Positions 35,303 through 43,974 of a stretch of DNA of 64,000 bases are shown in pieces. The translations under genes and the position numbers were made by a program. How positions within the stretch are numbered: the first letter of the stretch is position 1; each line of letters starts with the position of its first letter. This DNA is from RGIG4608 sp051867875 (GTDB lineage Bacteria > Bacillota > Clostridia > Oscillospirales > CAG-272): the NCBI GenBank assembly GCA_051867875.1, contig JBJDZG010000030.1, forward strand, positions 1 through 64,000, written 5' to 3'. The notes under the pieces are model-generated. The model had not been told where the DNA came from, made no database searches, and worked only from the letters and a program-made list of their open reading frames with translations.

Positions 35303-37219
35303 TTAAACTTCAAAATATTTTTCAAGGTTATCGACGGTGGCGGGCTTTGAAAGGTAGAAGCCCTGAATCATATCGATTCCGAGCGAGCGGAGCAAGTCCG
35401 CCTGCTCCTTGGTTTCAACTCCCTCTGCGATTACTCTCATATCCATATCGCCGAAGAGCTTGATAAGCGAGCCGACCATAGTCAGCGCGTGCGAGTTATC
35501 GGCTATATTCTCGATAAGGCTTCTGTCGAGCTTAATGAAACTGAACGGATACTGCAAAACGCTCGAAAGGTTTGAATATCCCGTACCGAAGTCGTCCATA
35601 AACACCTGAATACCGAGAGAGTGGAGCTTTTCCATCTGCCATCTCGCGTATTCCGCGTCGTGAAGAAGGAATCGCTCGGTTATTTCGACCTTAATCTTAT
35701 CGGTTGACAAACCCCTCTGCTCCAGATAATCGACGATTTCCTCGGGCAAATGCGGGTCAAGGAACTGTCTCATCGAAAGGTTTACCGAAACGTATTGAAG
35801 TCCGGGGTATCTTCCGCTCTTAAAGAGGTTGCAAACGTCTTCAAGCACGAGCCACGTCATCTCCTCGATAAGTCCGTTCTGCTCTGCGAGCGGAATGAAT
35901 ATGTCGGGGCTTATAGGCTTGCCGTCCCCGTCGTTAAGTCGCAGGAGAGCCTCTGCGGAGCAGAATATATCCTTATGACAGCAATAAAGCGGCTGATAAT
36001 TTACCGTAAAGAGCTTATTGTCAATGGCGTGTCTCAAATATCCGAGCAGGTAATTGCGTCTTTCAAACTGCTGACTCACCGCGCTGTCAAAGCGGACAAG
36101 GGGCGGATTTTTCTTTGCAAGCGCCATGGTATACTCTATCTTTTCAAATATCTGTGCGGGAGTACCCGTGAGATTTTGAGTTCTCATTTCGGCTATGGAT
36201 ACAGTAAGGTGGCATTTGACGTCGCCAATCTCCCAGATTGACTGGAGTCGGTTCTGGACCGTTGCGATATTCTCTTGTGCCTGCTCGTCCGTGAGGTAAG
36301 GCAGTAGCACCGTAAAGGTAGTACCGCCCGTTCTGAACACGCCTGCGCCGTTAAGAGCGTGCGAAAGGAAGCGCGACACTTCATAAAGGAGCGCGTCCCC
36401 CACCTTGTAATTATGTCTTAAATTTATGTCGGAAATATTGAGAATTGACACCTGTATTATCTGCACCGCCTGACCGCTGTCCGAACGTAGAGAGAGCTCA
36501 TTCATAAAGGCGTTTCTGTTCTGCACTCCCGTAAGTGAGTCGCTGTTTTCGGTATTGCTTCTGAACGCTACGAAGATTACAAGGCTGGCAATAGCGCACA
36601 TCGTGCCGTTGAGAAGCACCTTGGGGTACAGAATCTGCAAAGTCAGAACAAGGAAAATAACTATGGGTATCGAGCGGACGACGTACACTACCCTGTCGCT
36701 GATACTCTTTCGGTTTTTGATATAGCACAGGCAGAGGAAGAAGAGCTCCGCTATGACAAAAGCATAATACACCCAAGTCAAAGGGCCCGTGTGATAGCCG
36801 TCGGAGTCAACGCGGAACACCCAACCCGTAAACAGATTAGACAATGTAAAAAGCGTTGCAAGCGAGCTTATGATAATCAGCACCCTGCGGGCTCTCTTCA
36901 TACAGTGCTTGTCGTACACATGTTCAAGCATTGCATCAAAAATTATGTACGCATACAGCGAGCAGAGGTGCATCGAGCCCAAAAAGTAGAGTGTATTGAC
37001 TGTGATGTTTAACCAAACGGGCACATACGCGTGTAATTCAAGAAGAAAAACACACAAGATGTTAAGCGCGATATAGCACACGGACAAAAGCAGACACGAA
37101 ATGAACATTTCCCGTCTTTTTGTCTGAACTACTCCCTTATCGTATATGCGGTATCTTATGAATAAAATCAAAAGAATACACAGTGAGTAGAGCTCATTTA
37201 ACAATGACCAATCCAACAT
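35303..37219 (-). CDS. Membrane c-di-GMP phosphodiesterase (degenerate GGDEF + EAL)
   Basis: 638 aa. Seven predicted membrane helices fill residues 1-215. A GGDEF domain follows (~222-380) but its signature is GGTTF, so it should not make c-di-GMP. The EAL domain (~395-635) has its key motifs: EALLRL, NLSMRQF, EITERF, MDDFGTGYSNLS and EGVET, so it should hydrolyse c-di-GMP to pGpG. It is divergent from an active-looking diguanylate cyclase gene; the two share a 253-bp promoter region. Confidence 0.93.
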   Translation of the reverse strand: MLDWSLLNELYSLCILLILFIRYRIYDKGVVQTKRREMFISCLLLSVCYIALNILCVFLLELHAYVPVWLNITVNTLYFLGSMHLCSLYAYIIFDAMLEHVYDKHCMKRARRVLIIISSLATLFTLSNLFTGWVFRVDSDGYHTGPLTWVYYAFVIAELFFLCLCYIKNRKSISDRVVYVVRSIPIVIFLVLTLQILYPKVLLNGTMCAIASLVIFVAFRSNTENSDSLTGVQNRNAFMNELSLRSDSGQAVQIIQVSILNISDINLRHNYKVGDALLYEVSRFLSHALNGAGVFRTGGTTFTVLLPYLTDEQAQENIATVQNRLQSIWEIGDVKCHLTVSIAEMRTQNLTGTPAQIFEKIEYTMALAKKNPPLVRFDSAVSQQFERRNYLLGYLRHAIDNKLFTVNYQPLYCCHKDIFCSAEALLRLNDGDGKPISPDIFIPLAEQNGLIEEMTWLVLEDVCNLFKSGRYPGLQYVSVNLSMRQFLDPHLPEEIVDYLEQRGLSTDKIKVEITERFLLHDAEYARWQMEKLHSLGIQVFMDDFGTGYSNLSSVLQYPFSFIKLDRSLIENIADNSHALTMVGSLIKLFGDMDMRVIAEGVETKEQADLLRSLGIDMIQGFYLSKPATVDNLEKYFEV

Positions 37220-37256
37220 AAAAAATACCTCATTACATTTATAACCCTACACTACG

Positions 37257-37285
37257 ATTATAACACAGTAAAATCGTTTTTACAA
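37257..37285 (-). promoter_or_regulatory. Promoter of the EAL gene
   Basis: TTGTAA (37285-37280), 17 nt, TATAAT (37262-37257) on the minus strand, 38 nt before the start codon. Confidence 0.75.
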
Positions 37286-37373
37286 GATTTTTTGAAATTT
37301 TTCTTAAAAACTCACAAAAAGAGCCCGCCTACGGAAAAAGCAATAGTTTTCGGCATATTTTTTTGTTAAACTC

Positions 37374-37402
37374 TTGACACGGTTTGTCGCTTATGCTAAA
37401 AT
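37374..37402 (+). promoter_or_regulatory. Promoter of the diguanylate cyclase gene
   Basis: TTGACA (37374-37379), 17 nt ending ATGC, TAAAAT (37397-37402). An imperfect dyad, TTACCA...TTAATTGGTAA at 37408-37440, lies across the predicted start site and could be an operator. Confidence 0.85.
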
Positions 37403-37472
37403 GGAATTTACCACCATTAATTAATTTGATTAATTGGTAAAACAGCGTCGTTTGAAAAGGGGGGAATGCGAG

Positions 37473-39410
37473 ATGAAAAGCTTGAAAAGCATAGCTAAAC
37501 GCAAACTGTGGTGGCTTATCACTATAATGATGTCGGCACTCTTTATTATTTCCTTCGTATTTCAGTTTACAATGCTTCAAAACAACACCCGCGAAAACGC
37601 CGGGTCCGTATTTTCACAGACGGAGCTGATGATTGAAGAAAATCAAACCGCACTGAAAGCTCTTGAAGAGCAATTTGCTTATTCCTGCATACGCCAGAGC
37701 CAGACTTTGGCTTATATGATAAGCGAAAATCCCGAGATTCTGGGAAACATAGAGGAGTTCCGCCGCCTTGCAAGAATGCTTGAAGTCGATGAGATATGCA
37801 TTTTCAACGAAACGGGCAAAATTATCACGGGAACTCATTCGGAGTTTTTCGGACTCACGTTTGATTCGGGAGAGCAGATGGCCTTTTTCAAACCGATGCT
37901 TGACGACAAAAATCTTATTCTTTGTCAGGATATCACCCCCAACACCGCAGAGGGCAGACTCGTTCAGTACGCCGCGGTGTGGACCGAGGACGGAAAATAT
38001 ATAGTTCAGGTCGGAATATACCCCGACGAGGTGCTGAAAGCAAGGGAAAAATGTGAATTTTCGTACGTCTATTTCCTTTTGCGCGGAAAGCAGGGCGTCA
38101 ATCTCTACGCCATAGATTCAAAAACGGGCGAGATTGTAGGCTCCACCGTCAGCATGAGCAACGGCAAAAGCATCAGCAGCATCGGAATTGAGCCCTCCGA
38201 GCTCAACGGGCTGAAACGCGGCGCGCATCACAGCGTCGGCGGGGTCAATTCGTTCTGTGTAACCGAAGAAGCAAACGGCATCTATATGCTCTACACCTTA
38301 TCAAACGACCAAATGTACGAAAACGTGTGGCTTTACACCGTTGTTCTGTTTCTGTGTATGCTAGCCGTCGGTGTTACAATCGTTTGTATAATAAACTTCT
38401 ATACGAAAAAACACATAATAGGCAGTATCCACGCTACAAATGAACTGCTTGGAGAAGTTGCGGCGGGAAATCTCGGCAAGAGAGTTGACGTCCATACGTT
38501 CTCTGAATTTTCAGAGCTCAGCAACCATATCAATTACATGATACACTCACTTCTTGCGGAAACGGACAAAATGAACCTCGTCCTCAACCGAACCAATCTC
38601 CGCGTGGGCGTTTACGAATATAACCCCGCCATGAAAAACGTGCGCTATACCGAGCACGTGCCATGCATTTTCGGAGTAACCGAAAAGGAAATGGCGGAAC
38701 TGTCCTCGGACTATAAAAAACTTCAAGGATTTATCGATGAGCTTCGCCAATCGCCCGTTGAAAACGCCGAGAACACTTATCACATAAGCGGAAAGAACGA
38801 TATATACGTCAAGCTCGAGGAAATAACGAGCAACAACACCACACTCGGTATTGCCGTCGACGTTACCAAAGAAGTTGAAAATATCAAGCGTGCGGAGGCC
38901 GAGCGGGATATCGACACCATGACGGGCATTCTCAACCGCCGAGGTGTTGACCACCGTTTTGAGCAGATTTTTTCAAAGCCGTACGTCACGAAGAGCGGCG
39001 CTCTTATCATGATAGACACCGACAACTTAAAGGAGATTAACGACACCTACGGTCATACGGTGGGCGACCTCTACTTGCGTACGCTTGCCGATATGCTCAA
39101 AATGTTCCCCGCTCCGAACACCGTCGCAGGACGTCTCGGCGGAGATGAATTTGTGCTCCTCATTTACGGTTACAGCACCGATATTGAGGTGCTCGATGCG
39201 TTAATGGAGCTGAAAAAGTCGCAGGACGCTACCTTTGTCACACTTGAGGACGGCAGGAAGATTAAACTTGACTTCTCCTACGGCTACGAGCTCATTCGCG
39301 GAAGAACCGACCACGAGCTGATGCTCTCAACCGCCGACGCGTATATGTATAACTCCAAGCGTATGCGTAAGGAAATGCGGAAGAATACGGCACCCGAAGA
39401 GCACAATTAA
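37473..39410 (+). CDS. Membrane diguanylate cyclase
   Basis: 645 aa from the ATG at 37473 (MKSLKSIAKRKLWWLITIMM), 8 nt after GGGGG. Order: membrane helix (~12-34), extracytoplasmic sensor (~40-280), second helix (~290-312), HAMP-like segment (~315-370), a PAS-like domain (~385-475) and a GGDEF domain (~485-640) with the intact motif RLGGDEF. No RxxD inhibitory site is seen upstream of it (APNT at that position), so product feedback is probably absent. It makes c-di-GMP from GTP and is divergent from the EAL phosphodiesterase gene. Confidence 0.93.
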   Translation: MKSLKSIAKRKLWWLITIMMSALFIISFVFQFTMLQNNTRENAGSVFSQTELMIEENQTALKALEEQFAYSCIRQSQTLAYMISENPEILGNIEEFRRLARMLEVDEICIFNETGKIITGTHSEFFGLTFDSGEQMAFFKPMLDDKNLILCQDITPNTAEGRLVQYAAVWTEDGKYIVQVGIYPDEVLKAREKCEFSYVYFLLRGKQGVNLYAIDSKTGEIVGSTVSMSNGKSISSIGIEPSELNGLKRGAHHSVGGVNSFCVTEEANGIYMLYTLSNDQMYENVWLYTVVLFLCMLAVGVTIVCIINFYTKKHIIGSIHATNELLGEVAAGNLGKRVDVHTFSEFSELSNHINYMIHSLLAETDKMNLVLNRTNLRVGVYEYNPAMKNVRYTEHVPCIFGVTEKEMAELSSDYKKLQGFIDELRQSPVENAENTYHISGKNDIYVKLEEITSNNTTLGIAVDVTKEVENIKRAEAERDIDTMTGILNRRGVDHRFEQIFSKPYVTKSGALIMIDTDNLKEINDTYGHTVGDLYLRTLADMLKMFPAPNTVAGRLGGDEFVLLIYGYSTDIEVLDALMELKKSQDATFVTLEDGRKIKLDFSYGYELIRGRTDHELMLSTADAYMYNSKRMRKEMRKNTAPEEHN

Positions 39411-39556
39411 AAATTGAAAGCGGAAAATTAAAACCAAATAAAAAATCAATCGCTCGTTTTCTCTGTTATCTTTAACGGAGAAATTGCAAGCACACAATAT
39501 CGTCAGAGGGATTGCTTCCTCTGAAGATTTGTGTTATAAAGATATAGGTGATGAAA
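39411..39556. other. Short intergenic region before the RAYT gene
   Basis: It contains a CAGAGG/CCTCTG hairpin near 39505-39524 and AT-rich sequence, with no strong promoter. Confidence 0.3.
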
Positions 39557-40075
39557 ATGGATAAAGAAAAAGAATTGCCGCAAAGAAAGCATCCTCGTCT
39601 TGACAATTGTGATTACAGTTCTGCTGGTGCATATTTTGTAACGATATGCACGCAAAACAGAAGGTGTGTGTTATCTCGCATCGTAGGGCGGGGGCTTGCT
39701 CCCGCCGAAGCAAACGGTTTGGAATACACCTCATTTGGAAAGATTGCAGAGCAACAGCTATTATCGCTCGAAGACCGATATTCATGCTTGGCGGTTGACC
39801 AATATGTAATCATGCCAAACCACATCCATGTTGTTTTGATTTTAGAGAGCGAGGCGGCGGGAGCAAGCCCCCGCCCTACAATCACAGATATCGTTTGTGC
39901 ATATAAATCGTTGACAACGAGAGAATGTAAGAAGAACGGATTTGACGGAAAATTGTTTCAAACTTCATTTTATGAGCATATAATCCGAGGCAAAGAGGAC
40001 TATGAGGAGATAATAAAATACATTTACGAAAACCCCATTCGTTGGTACTACGACGAATTATATACAGAAGAATAG
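39557..40075 (+). CDS. REP-associated tyrosine transposase (RAYT, Y1 family)
   Basis: 172 aa from the ATG at 39557 (MDKEKELPQRKHPRLDNCDY); two other start codons lie within 9 nt upstream. The HUH metal site is MPNHIHVVLI (~85-94) and the catalytic tyrosine is probably in the DYEEIIKYIYENP helix (~147-160). Members cut and join single-stranded DNA at REP hairpins and are usually single-copy, domesticated genes. The coding sequence itself contains two inverted copies of a GTAG-hairpin, translated as VGRGLAPAEA and EAAGASPRPT. Confidence 0.9.
   Translation: MDKEKELPQRKHPRLDNCDYSSAGAYFVTICTQNRRCVLSRIVGRGLAPAEANGLEYTSFGKIAEQQLLSLEDRYSCLAVDQYVIMPNHIHVVLILESEAAGASPRPTITDIVCAYKSLTTRECKKNGFDGKLFQTSFYEHIIRGKEDYEEIIKYIYENPIRWYYDELYTEE
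39683..39706 (+). repeat. REP hairpin, subtype C, inside the RAYT gene
   Basis: GTAG followed by GGCGGG-G-GC-TT-GC-T-CCCGCC: the same GTAG foot, 6-bp stem, mismatch and 2-bp cap as subtypes A and B. It is in frame in the transposase gene. Confidence 0.85.
39855..39878 (-). repeat. REP hairpin, subtype C, second inverted copy inside the RAYT gene
   Basis: Exact 24-nt reverse complement of 39683-39706. The two together form a BIME-like inverted pair 148 nt apart that flanks the codons for the start of the HUH region. Confidence 0.85.
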
Positions 40076-40171
40076 GGGTATGGGCTTTGCCCATGTGCCT
40101 TTGTAATACAAAGGTGAAACCGACAAAAAACAGAGCGATAAATAAGAATTTATTTAGAGGAGGATGAAACG

Positions 40172-40615
40172 ATGGATAATAAACTGTTTATTACGCTTGG
40201 CTTGCTTGCTATCCTCTTTGATTTTTATGCTTGTTATTTTATTAGACAAATGATTTGGTCTATTGTATGGTGTGATAAAGGTGGAAAATTCAATGGATTG
40301 ATGAAGCTAAAGCAGGGACAAAATATATTTTCCAGATTAAATATGAAATATCTTCAAAGTTTTCTGAATCAAAATATCAAACCGTTTCATTTTTGGATGA
40401 ATGCGAAGCGTATTCATTTCGCAATAATGGTTATTCACATATTTGTTGTCTTGGGCTTTACAATTTTTTATCACTCCATATCCAAAATAGCTAATATCTA
40501 TTGTATGGGATATTTAATCTTATCTTTTTTATTCAATGTTGTATGTGCATTTCAATTTGATATAAACAGAAACACAAAATATGATCGCATGCGTATTTCA
40601 AAAAAGGAAAAATAA
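40172..40615 (+). CDS. AT-rich small membrane protein of unknown function
   Basis: 147 aa. Three hydrophobic segments (~5-27, ~83-103, ~108-130), with a soluble basic stretch between the first two. GGAGG lies 9 nt before the ATG. It is clearly richer in AT than its neighbours and follows the RAYT gene, so it may be recently acquired. No family recognised. Confidence 0.65.
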   Translation: MDNKLFITLGLLAILFDFYACYFIRQMIWSIVWCDKGGKFNGLMKLKQGQNIFSRLNMKYLQSFLNQNIKPFHFWMNAKRIHFAIMVIHIFVVLGFTIFYHSISKIANIYCMGYLILSFLFNVVCAFQFDINRNTKYDRMRISKKEK

Positions 40616-40869
40616 TAAACCGTCAAATCCCAATTTATCGGGCAGAAGACCCCGGCAGACCTTGAAAAATCTGTCGGAGTTTTCTGTTTGTTTACTGTGA
40701 AGCAAATCTGCACTGTATAAGCTAACCTGTTTATGAGGATTAACCGTTTGATAATTTATCCAATAAGAGCATCACGCTTTCGGGCGGTTGATTTTTTATT
40801 TCCGGGCAATCAGAAAGTGCAAAGCGCGCCCGCGTTTGCATTTTGTTTTCCGTTTCGCACTTTGCTTTA
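40616..40869. other. Intergenic region with a terminator-like hairpin
   Basis: CCGGCAGA (40652-40659) can pair with TCTGTCGG (40670-40677), followed by AGTTTTCTG; it would end the 40172 gene transcript. The rest is unassigned. Confidence 0.4.
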
Positions 40870-40898
40870 TTGACAAATCATAGCTTGTGTGCTAAAAT
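40870..40898 (+). promoter_or_regulatory. Promoter of the pectinesterase gene
   Basis: TTGACA (40870-40875), 17 nt ending GTGTGC, TAAAAT (40893-40898), 36 nt before the start codon. Confidence 0.88.
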
Positions 40899-40934
40899 TG
40901 AGTCGAAAAATCATTTGCTTTTCGGGGGTGCACA

Positions 40935-41705
40935 ATGTCACAGTATCATATAAGCGAGGACAATTTAATAATTGAGGGCAAGGTGTACTCGGGCGCACAT
41001 TTTGCGCGTGAAATACACCCCGACGGGCAAAAGAGGGGCACTTTCCGCTCCTACACGGTGCTCGTGGACGGAAACAATATCACGTTCAGAAACTGCGTTT
41101 TTGAAAATACCGCAGGCAAGGGCGCGGACGTGGGGCAAGCGATTGCGCTCTACCTCGACGGCGACGGCATTTGCCTTGAAAATTGCATCCTGCGCGGTCA
41201 TCAGGACACCCTATTTTTAGCTCCTCTGCCCGAAAAAGAGATTATTCCCGGCGGATTTCTCGGTCCCAAACAGTTCGCCGAGCGAAAAAGAAGAACCTTT
41301 TACTTCAAAAATTGCACAATTTGCGGCGGAGTGGACTTTATATTTGGCGGAGCGACTGCGTATTTTGACGGCTGTGAGTTCGTCAGCGTCGAGGAGGGTT
41401 GCGTTTTCGCGCCATCAACTCCCGAGGACGTCGAGATTGGTTTTGTCGCAAGGAATTGCAAATTTACCGCTGGCGAGGGAGTAAAGGACGGCTCGTGCTA
41501 TATCGCGCGCCCTTGGAGAGACTGCGCTTACGTCAGAATTTCCGACTGCGAGCTCGGCGCTCACATAGCGGGGGCGGGCTTTGACGACTGGGGAAAGGCG
41601 CACGCTCACTCCACCGTAAGATTTTTCGAGGAGCGTTCATTCGGTGCGGGCGCCGAGGGAGAAAGAGCTCCGTTCGTAAAATCGGATAAAAGCGGGCAAA
41701 ATTGA
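40935..41705 (+). CDS. Cytoplasmic pectinesterase (CE8 family)
   Basis: 256 aa, right-handed beta-helix. All CE8 catalytic motifs are present: GQAIALYL (Gln), GHQDTLF (acid/base Asp), VDFIFGGA (nucleophile Asp) and RPWRD (Arg, Trp). It removes methyl esters from galacturonan. The protein has no signal peptide and is shorter than secreted plant or bacterial enzymes (~300+), so it probably acts on imported oligosaccharides. GGGGGTG precedes the ATG. No pectate lyase or transporter lies nearby. Confidence 0.93.
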   Translation: MSQYHISEDNLIIEGKVYSGAHFAREIHPDGQKRGTFRSYTVLVDGNNITFRNCVFENTAGKGADVGQAIALYLDGDGICLENCILRGHQDTLFLAPLPEKEIIPGGFLGPKQFAERKRRTFYFKNCTICGGVDFIFGGATAYFDGCEFVSVEEGCVFAPSTPEDVEIGFVARNCKFTAGEGVKDGSCYIARPWRDCAYVRISDCELGAHIAGAGFDDWGKAHAHSTVRFFEERSFGAGAEGERAPFVKSDKSGQN

Positions 41706-41778
41706 CCGTTAATATTGAAAATAAAATACAAAAATCGGCAAAAAGCCTTATAAACAGTGAATTTTTTCAAAATTTCTA

Positions 41779-41808
41779 TTGACAAACGCCAACAAATTGA
41801 GGTATAAT
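41779..41808 (+). promoter_or_regulatory. Promoter of the AbrB-like gene
   Basis: TTGACA (41779-41784), 18 nt, TATAAT (41803-41808). Confidence 0.88.
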
Positions 41809-41868
41809 ATCCTCGAAGGCAAGGTGGGCAGATCTTGCCACTATCCCATCGCAAAGGAGTTTTTGTAT

Positions 41869-42120
41869 ATGAAGTCTACCGGTATTACAAGGCCCGTTGA
41901 TGCGCTCGGAAGAATCGTTATTCCTATGGAAATTCGCAACTCTTTCGATATCAACACAAAAGATTTGCTTGAAATTTATATTCAGGGCGACAAAATCATT
42001 CTTCGTAAACACGTAGGAAATTGCGTGTTCTGTGATGCTGATGAAGATCTCGTTGACTTTGAGGATAAAAAGATATGCAAGACGTGTCTTGCAAAGCTTT
42101 CTCATCTCGAGGAGAAATAA
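41869..42120 (+). CDS. AbrB/SpoVT-type transcription factor with C-terminal zinc motif
   Basis: 83 aa from the ATG at 41869 (MKSTGITRPVDALGRIVIP), 9 nt after AAAGGAG. The SpoVT-AbrB swapped-hairpin DNA-binding domain fills residues 1-50 (VDALGRIVIPMEIRNSFDI). It is followed by CVFC...CKTC, a Cys4 motif found in many clostridial AbrB relatives. Such proteins are transition-state or global regulators. It is monocistronic, with a promoter and strong terminator. Confidence 0.92.
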   Translation: MKSTGITRPVDALGRIVIPMEIRNSFDINTKDLLEIYIQGDKIILRKHVGNCVFCDADEDLVDFEDKKICKTCLAKLSHLEEK

Positions 42121-42147
42121 ATCAATAGAGAATATTTATATGCAGAT

Positions 42148-42175
42148 AAAAAACCGAGCCAATGCTCGGTTTTTT
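42148..42175 (+). terminator. Terminator of the AbrB-like gene
   Basis: AAAAAACCGAGC, 4-nt loop, GCTCGGTTTTTT: a 12-bp stem ending in a T-run. Confidence 0.92.
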
Positions 42176-42230
42176 ATTTTTTTAGCAAAAATTAGTTCAC
42201 AAAAGCACCCCAAATATTTACTCAAGTGCA

Positions 42231-42259
42231 TTGATTTTTTTACAATTTTGTTGTATAAT
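42231..42259 (+). promoter_or_regulatory. Promoter of the mreD cluster
   Basis: TTGATT (42231-42236), 17 nt, TATAAT (42254-42259), 46 nt before the mreD ATG. Confidence 0.8.
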
Positions 42260-42304
42260 GTATTTTGGACTATAATTTATAATAATTGAAAGGAGCGTGG
42301 AAGA

Positions 42305-42865
42305 ATGGCAGTCGGAGCAAAGCAGACGAAAAACAAAAATACTGCCTATAAATCGGCAATTTATTCCGTCCCGCTCTTTCTTATCGGCGTTTTGCAGGTA
42401 ACGTTTTTCGCTAAAATAAACGTCCTCTCGGCGACTCCGGATTTACTGCTCGCGTCAGTCGTGGCGCTTGCGCTCTGCGAGGAGCACAGAGTCTGCACGG
42501 TGTGCGGAATAGTCGCGGGATTTTTGTACTGTGCGCTCGGCACGCATACGTTTCCGACATATATCGTCTTTTCTTTTTTGTGTGCTTACGTGCTCTGGGG
42601 CGTGGCTAACCGAACCTTCGGCAAAAATTATCCGTCGTATCTCGCCCTCTCCGCACTCGCCTTTGCACTCAAAGCGGTATATAATCTGGCGGAAATTGCA
42701 CTCAATTCGCTCACCTTCAACCTCATTGAAGCTGTGTGGCGGGTGGCTGTGCCCGAGTTTATCTCGTCGGCGGTGTTCTGCACGCTTCCCTACCTCATAA
42801 TTATGGGTATCAATTCCATTGTCAACAAAAAATCAAAATCACGAAAGGATTACGTCAAACGATGA
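42305..42865 (+). CDS. mreD: Rod-shape-determining protein MreD (putative)
   Basis: 186 aa with about five membrane helices (from residue 20). The N-terminal segment FLIGVLQVTFFAKINVLSATPDLLLASVVALAL is MreD-like, and the gene lies upstream of a PBP2 gene as mreD does in rod-system clusters. MreD is a membrane scaffold of the elongasome. mreC is absent from this cluster. The stop overlaps the next ATG (ATGA). Confidence 0.75.
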   Translation: MAVGAKQTKNKNTAYKSAIYSVPLFLIGVLQVTFFAKINVLSATPDLLLASVVALALCEEHRVCTVCGIVAGFLYCALGTHTFPTYIVFSFLCAYVLWGVANRTFGKNYPSYLALSALAFALKAVYNLAEIALNSLTFNLIEAVWRVAVPEFISSAVFCTLPYLIIMGINSIVNKKSKSRKDYVKR

Positions 42866-43917
42866 ACGAAGATTTTAACAACGATTTCAACTCCAACTCA
42901 AACAAAAACAGCGAGGACATAAGCTTCAGCCCCGAGGAAAAGAAAAGGCATCAGGGCTTTTTCTCAAAAATATGCCTTGCTTTCGTCGTCTATATTATCG
43001 TCACGGAAGGACTCGCGCTCGCGGCGGGATATATTCTCGGTAACACCGCGCCCGACCTGCTTAAAAGCAACAATTTCAGTATAATTTTCAGCTTCGTCGT
43101 TCAGTATCTCATCGGATTTCCGATTTTCTGCCTGATTATGAAAAAAATTCCGAAATCCGCGCCCGAAAAATCGAAGCTTTCGCTCAAATCCTTTTTCAAA
43201 TACGGTGCGGTTTCAATGGCGTTCGTGTTCCTCGGCAACAGCGTTTCCATGACAATTATGTCCGTGATTGAGAGCGCCCTCGGCATCGTTCCCGAGAATG
43301 CCGTCAACACCATTCTCACGAAAACCGACCTTCTTTTTTCCGTACTCGTAGTGGGAATTGCAGGGCCCGTCGTTGAGGAGCTTATGTTCAGAAAAATGTT
43401 CGTTGACAGACTGCGCCCCTACGGCGACGCACTCGCGGTCTTTCTCCCTGCGCTTATGTTCGGACTTATCCACGGAAATCTCTATCAGTTCTTCTACGCC
43501 TTCCTGCTCGGAATGATATTCTCCTACGTATATCTCAGAACGGGAAAAATCGTATACTCAACGCTCATTCACATATTCATCAACCTCTTCTGCGGAATTT
43601 TCCCCTCTTATATTATGTCGCTTTTCGACTACGAGGAGTTCTTAAACCTCTCGCTTGAAGGTACGCTCACCGAGGAGTATATCACGGCAAACGCGCTGCC
43701 CATCGTTATGCTTGCAATTTACAGCTTCGTAACGTACGCGCTGACCTTTGCGGGTGTATTCTTCTTTACAAGGCATTTGCGCGACGTCAAGCTGAATAAG
43801 GGCGAGATACGTCTGCCGAAGGGAGAGAACGTCGAAATCGTGCTCTTTAATCCGGGTGCAATAGCGTTCATCGCAATTTGCGTAATATTTATCGCACTGA
43901 ATACCTTTGCGGTATAA
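42862..43917 (+). CDS. CPBP-family intramembrane metalloprotease
   Basis: 351 aa from the ATG at 42862, coupled to mreD by ATGA. After an Asn/Ser-rich cytoplasmic start come about eight membrane helices. The Abi/CPBP glutamic-protease motifs are EELMFRK (~173-179), FGLIHGN (His) and HIFIN (His, Asn). Members cleave prenylated or other membrane peptides; in bacteria they are often linked to bacteriocin self-immunity. Its place between mreD and PBP2 suggests a role in envelope growth, but that is inference. Confidence 0.88.
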   Translation: MNEDFNNDFNSNSNKNSEDISFSPEEKKRHQGFFSKICLAFVVYIIVTEGLALAAGYILGNTAPDLLKSNNFSIIFSFVVQYLIGFPIFCLIMKKIPKSAPEKSKLSLKSFFKYGAVSMAFVFLGNSVSMTIMSVIESALGIVPENAVNTILTKTDLLFSVLVVGIAGPVVEELMFRKMFVDRLRPYGDALAVFLPALMFGLIHGNLYQFFYAFLLGMIFSYVYLRTGKIVYSTLIHIFINLFCGIFPSYIMSLFDYEEFLNLSLEGTLTEEYITANALPIVMLAIYSFVTYALTFAGVFFFTRHLRDVKLNKGEIRLPKGENVEIVLFNPGAIAFIAICVIFIALNTFAV

Positions 43918-43974
43918 AAACAATATAACTTTTCAACCCGAAATTTTGCGGAAAGGAGAGTAGAATTCAATAAA

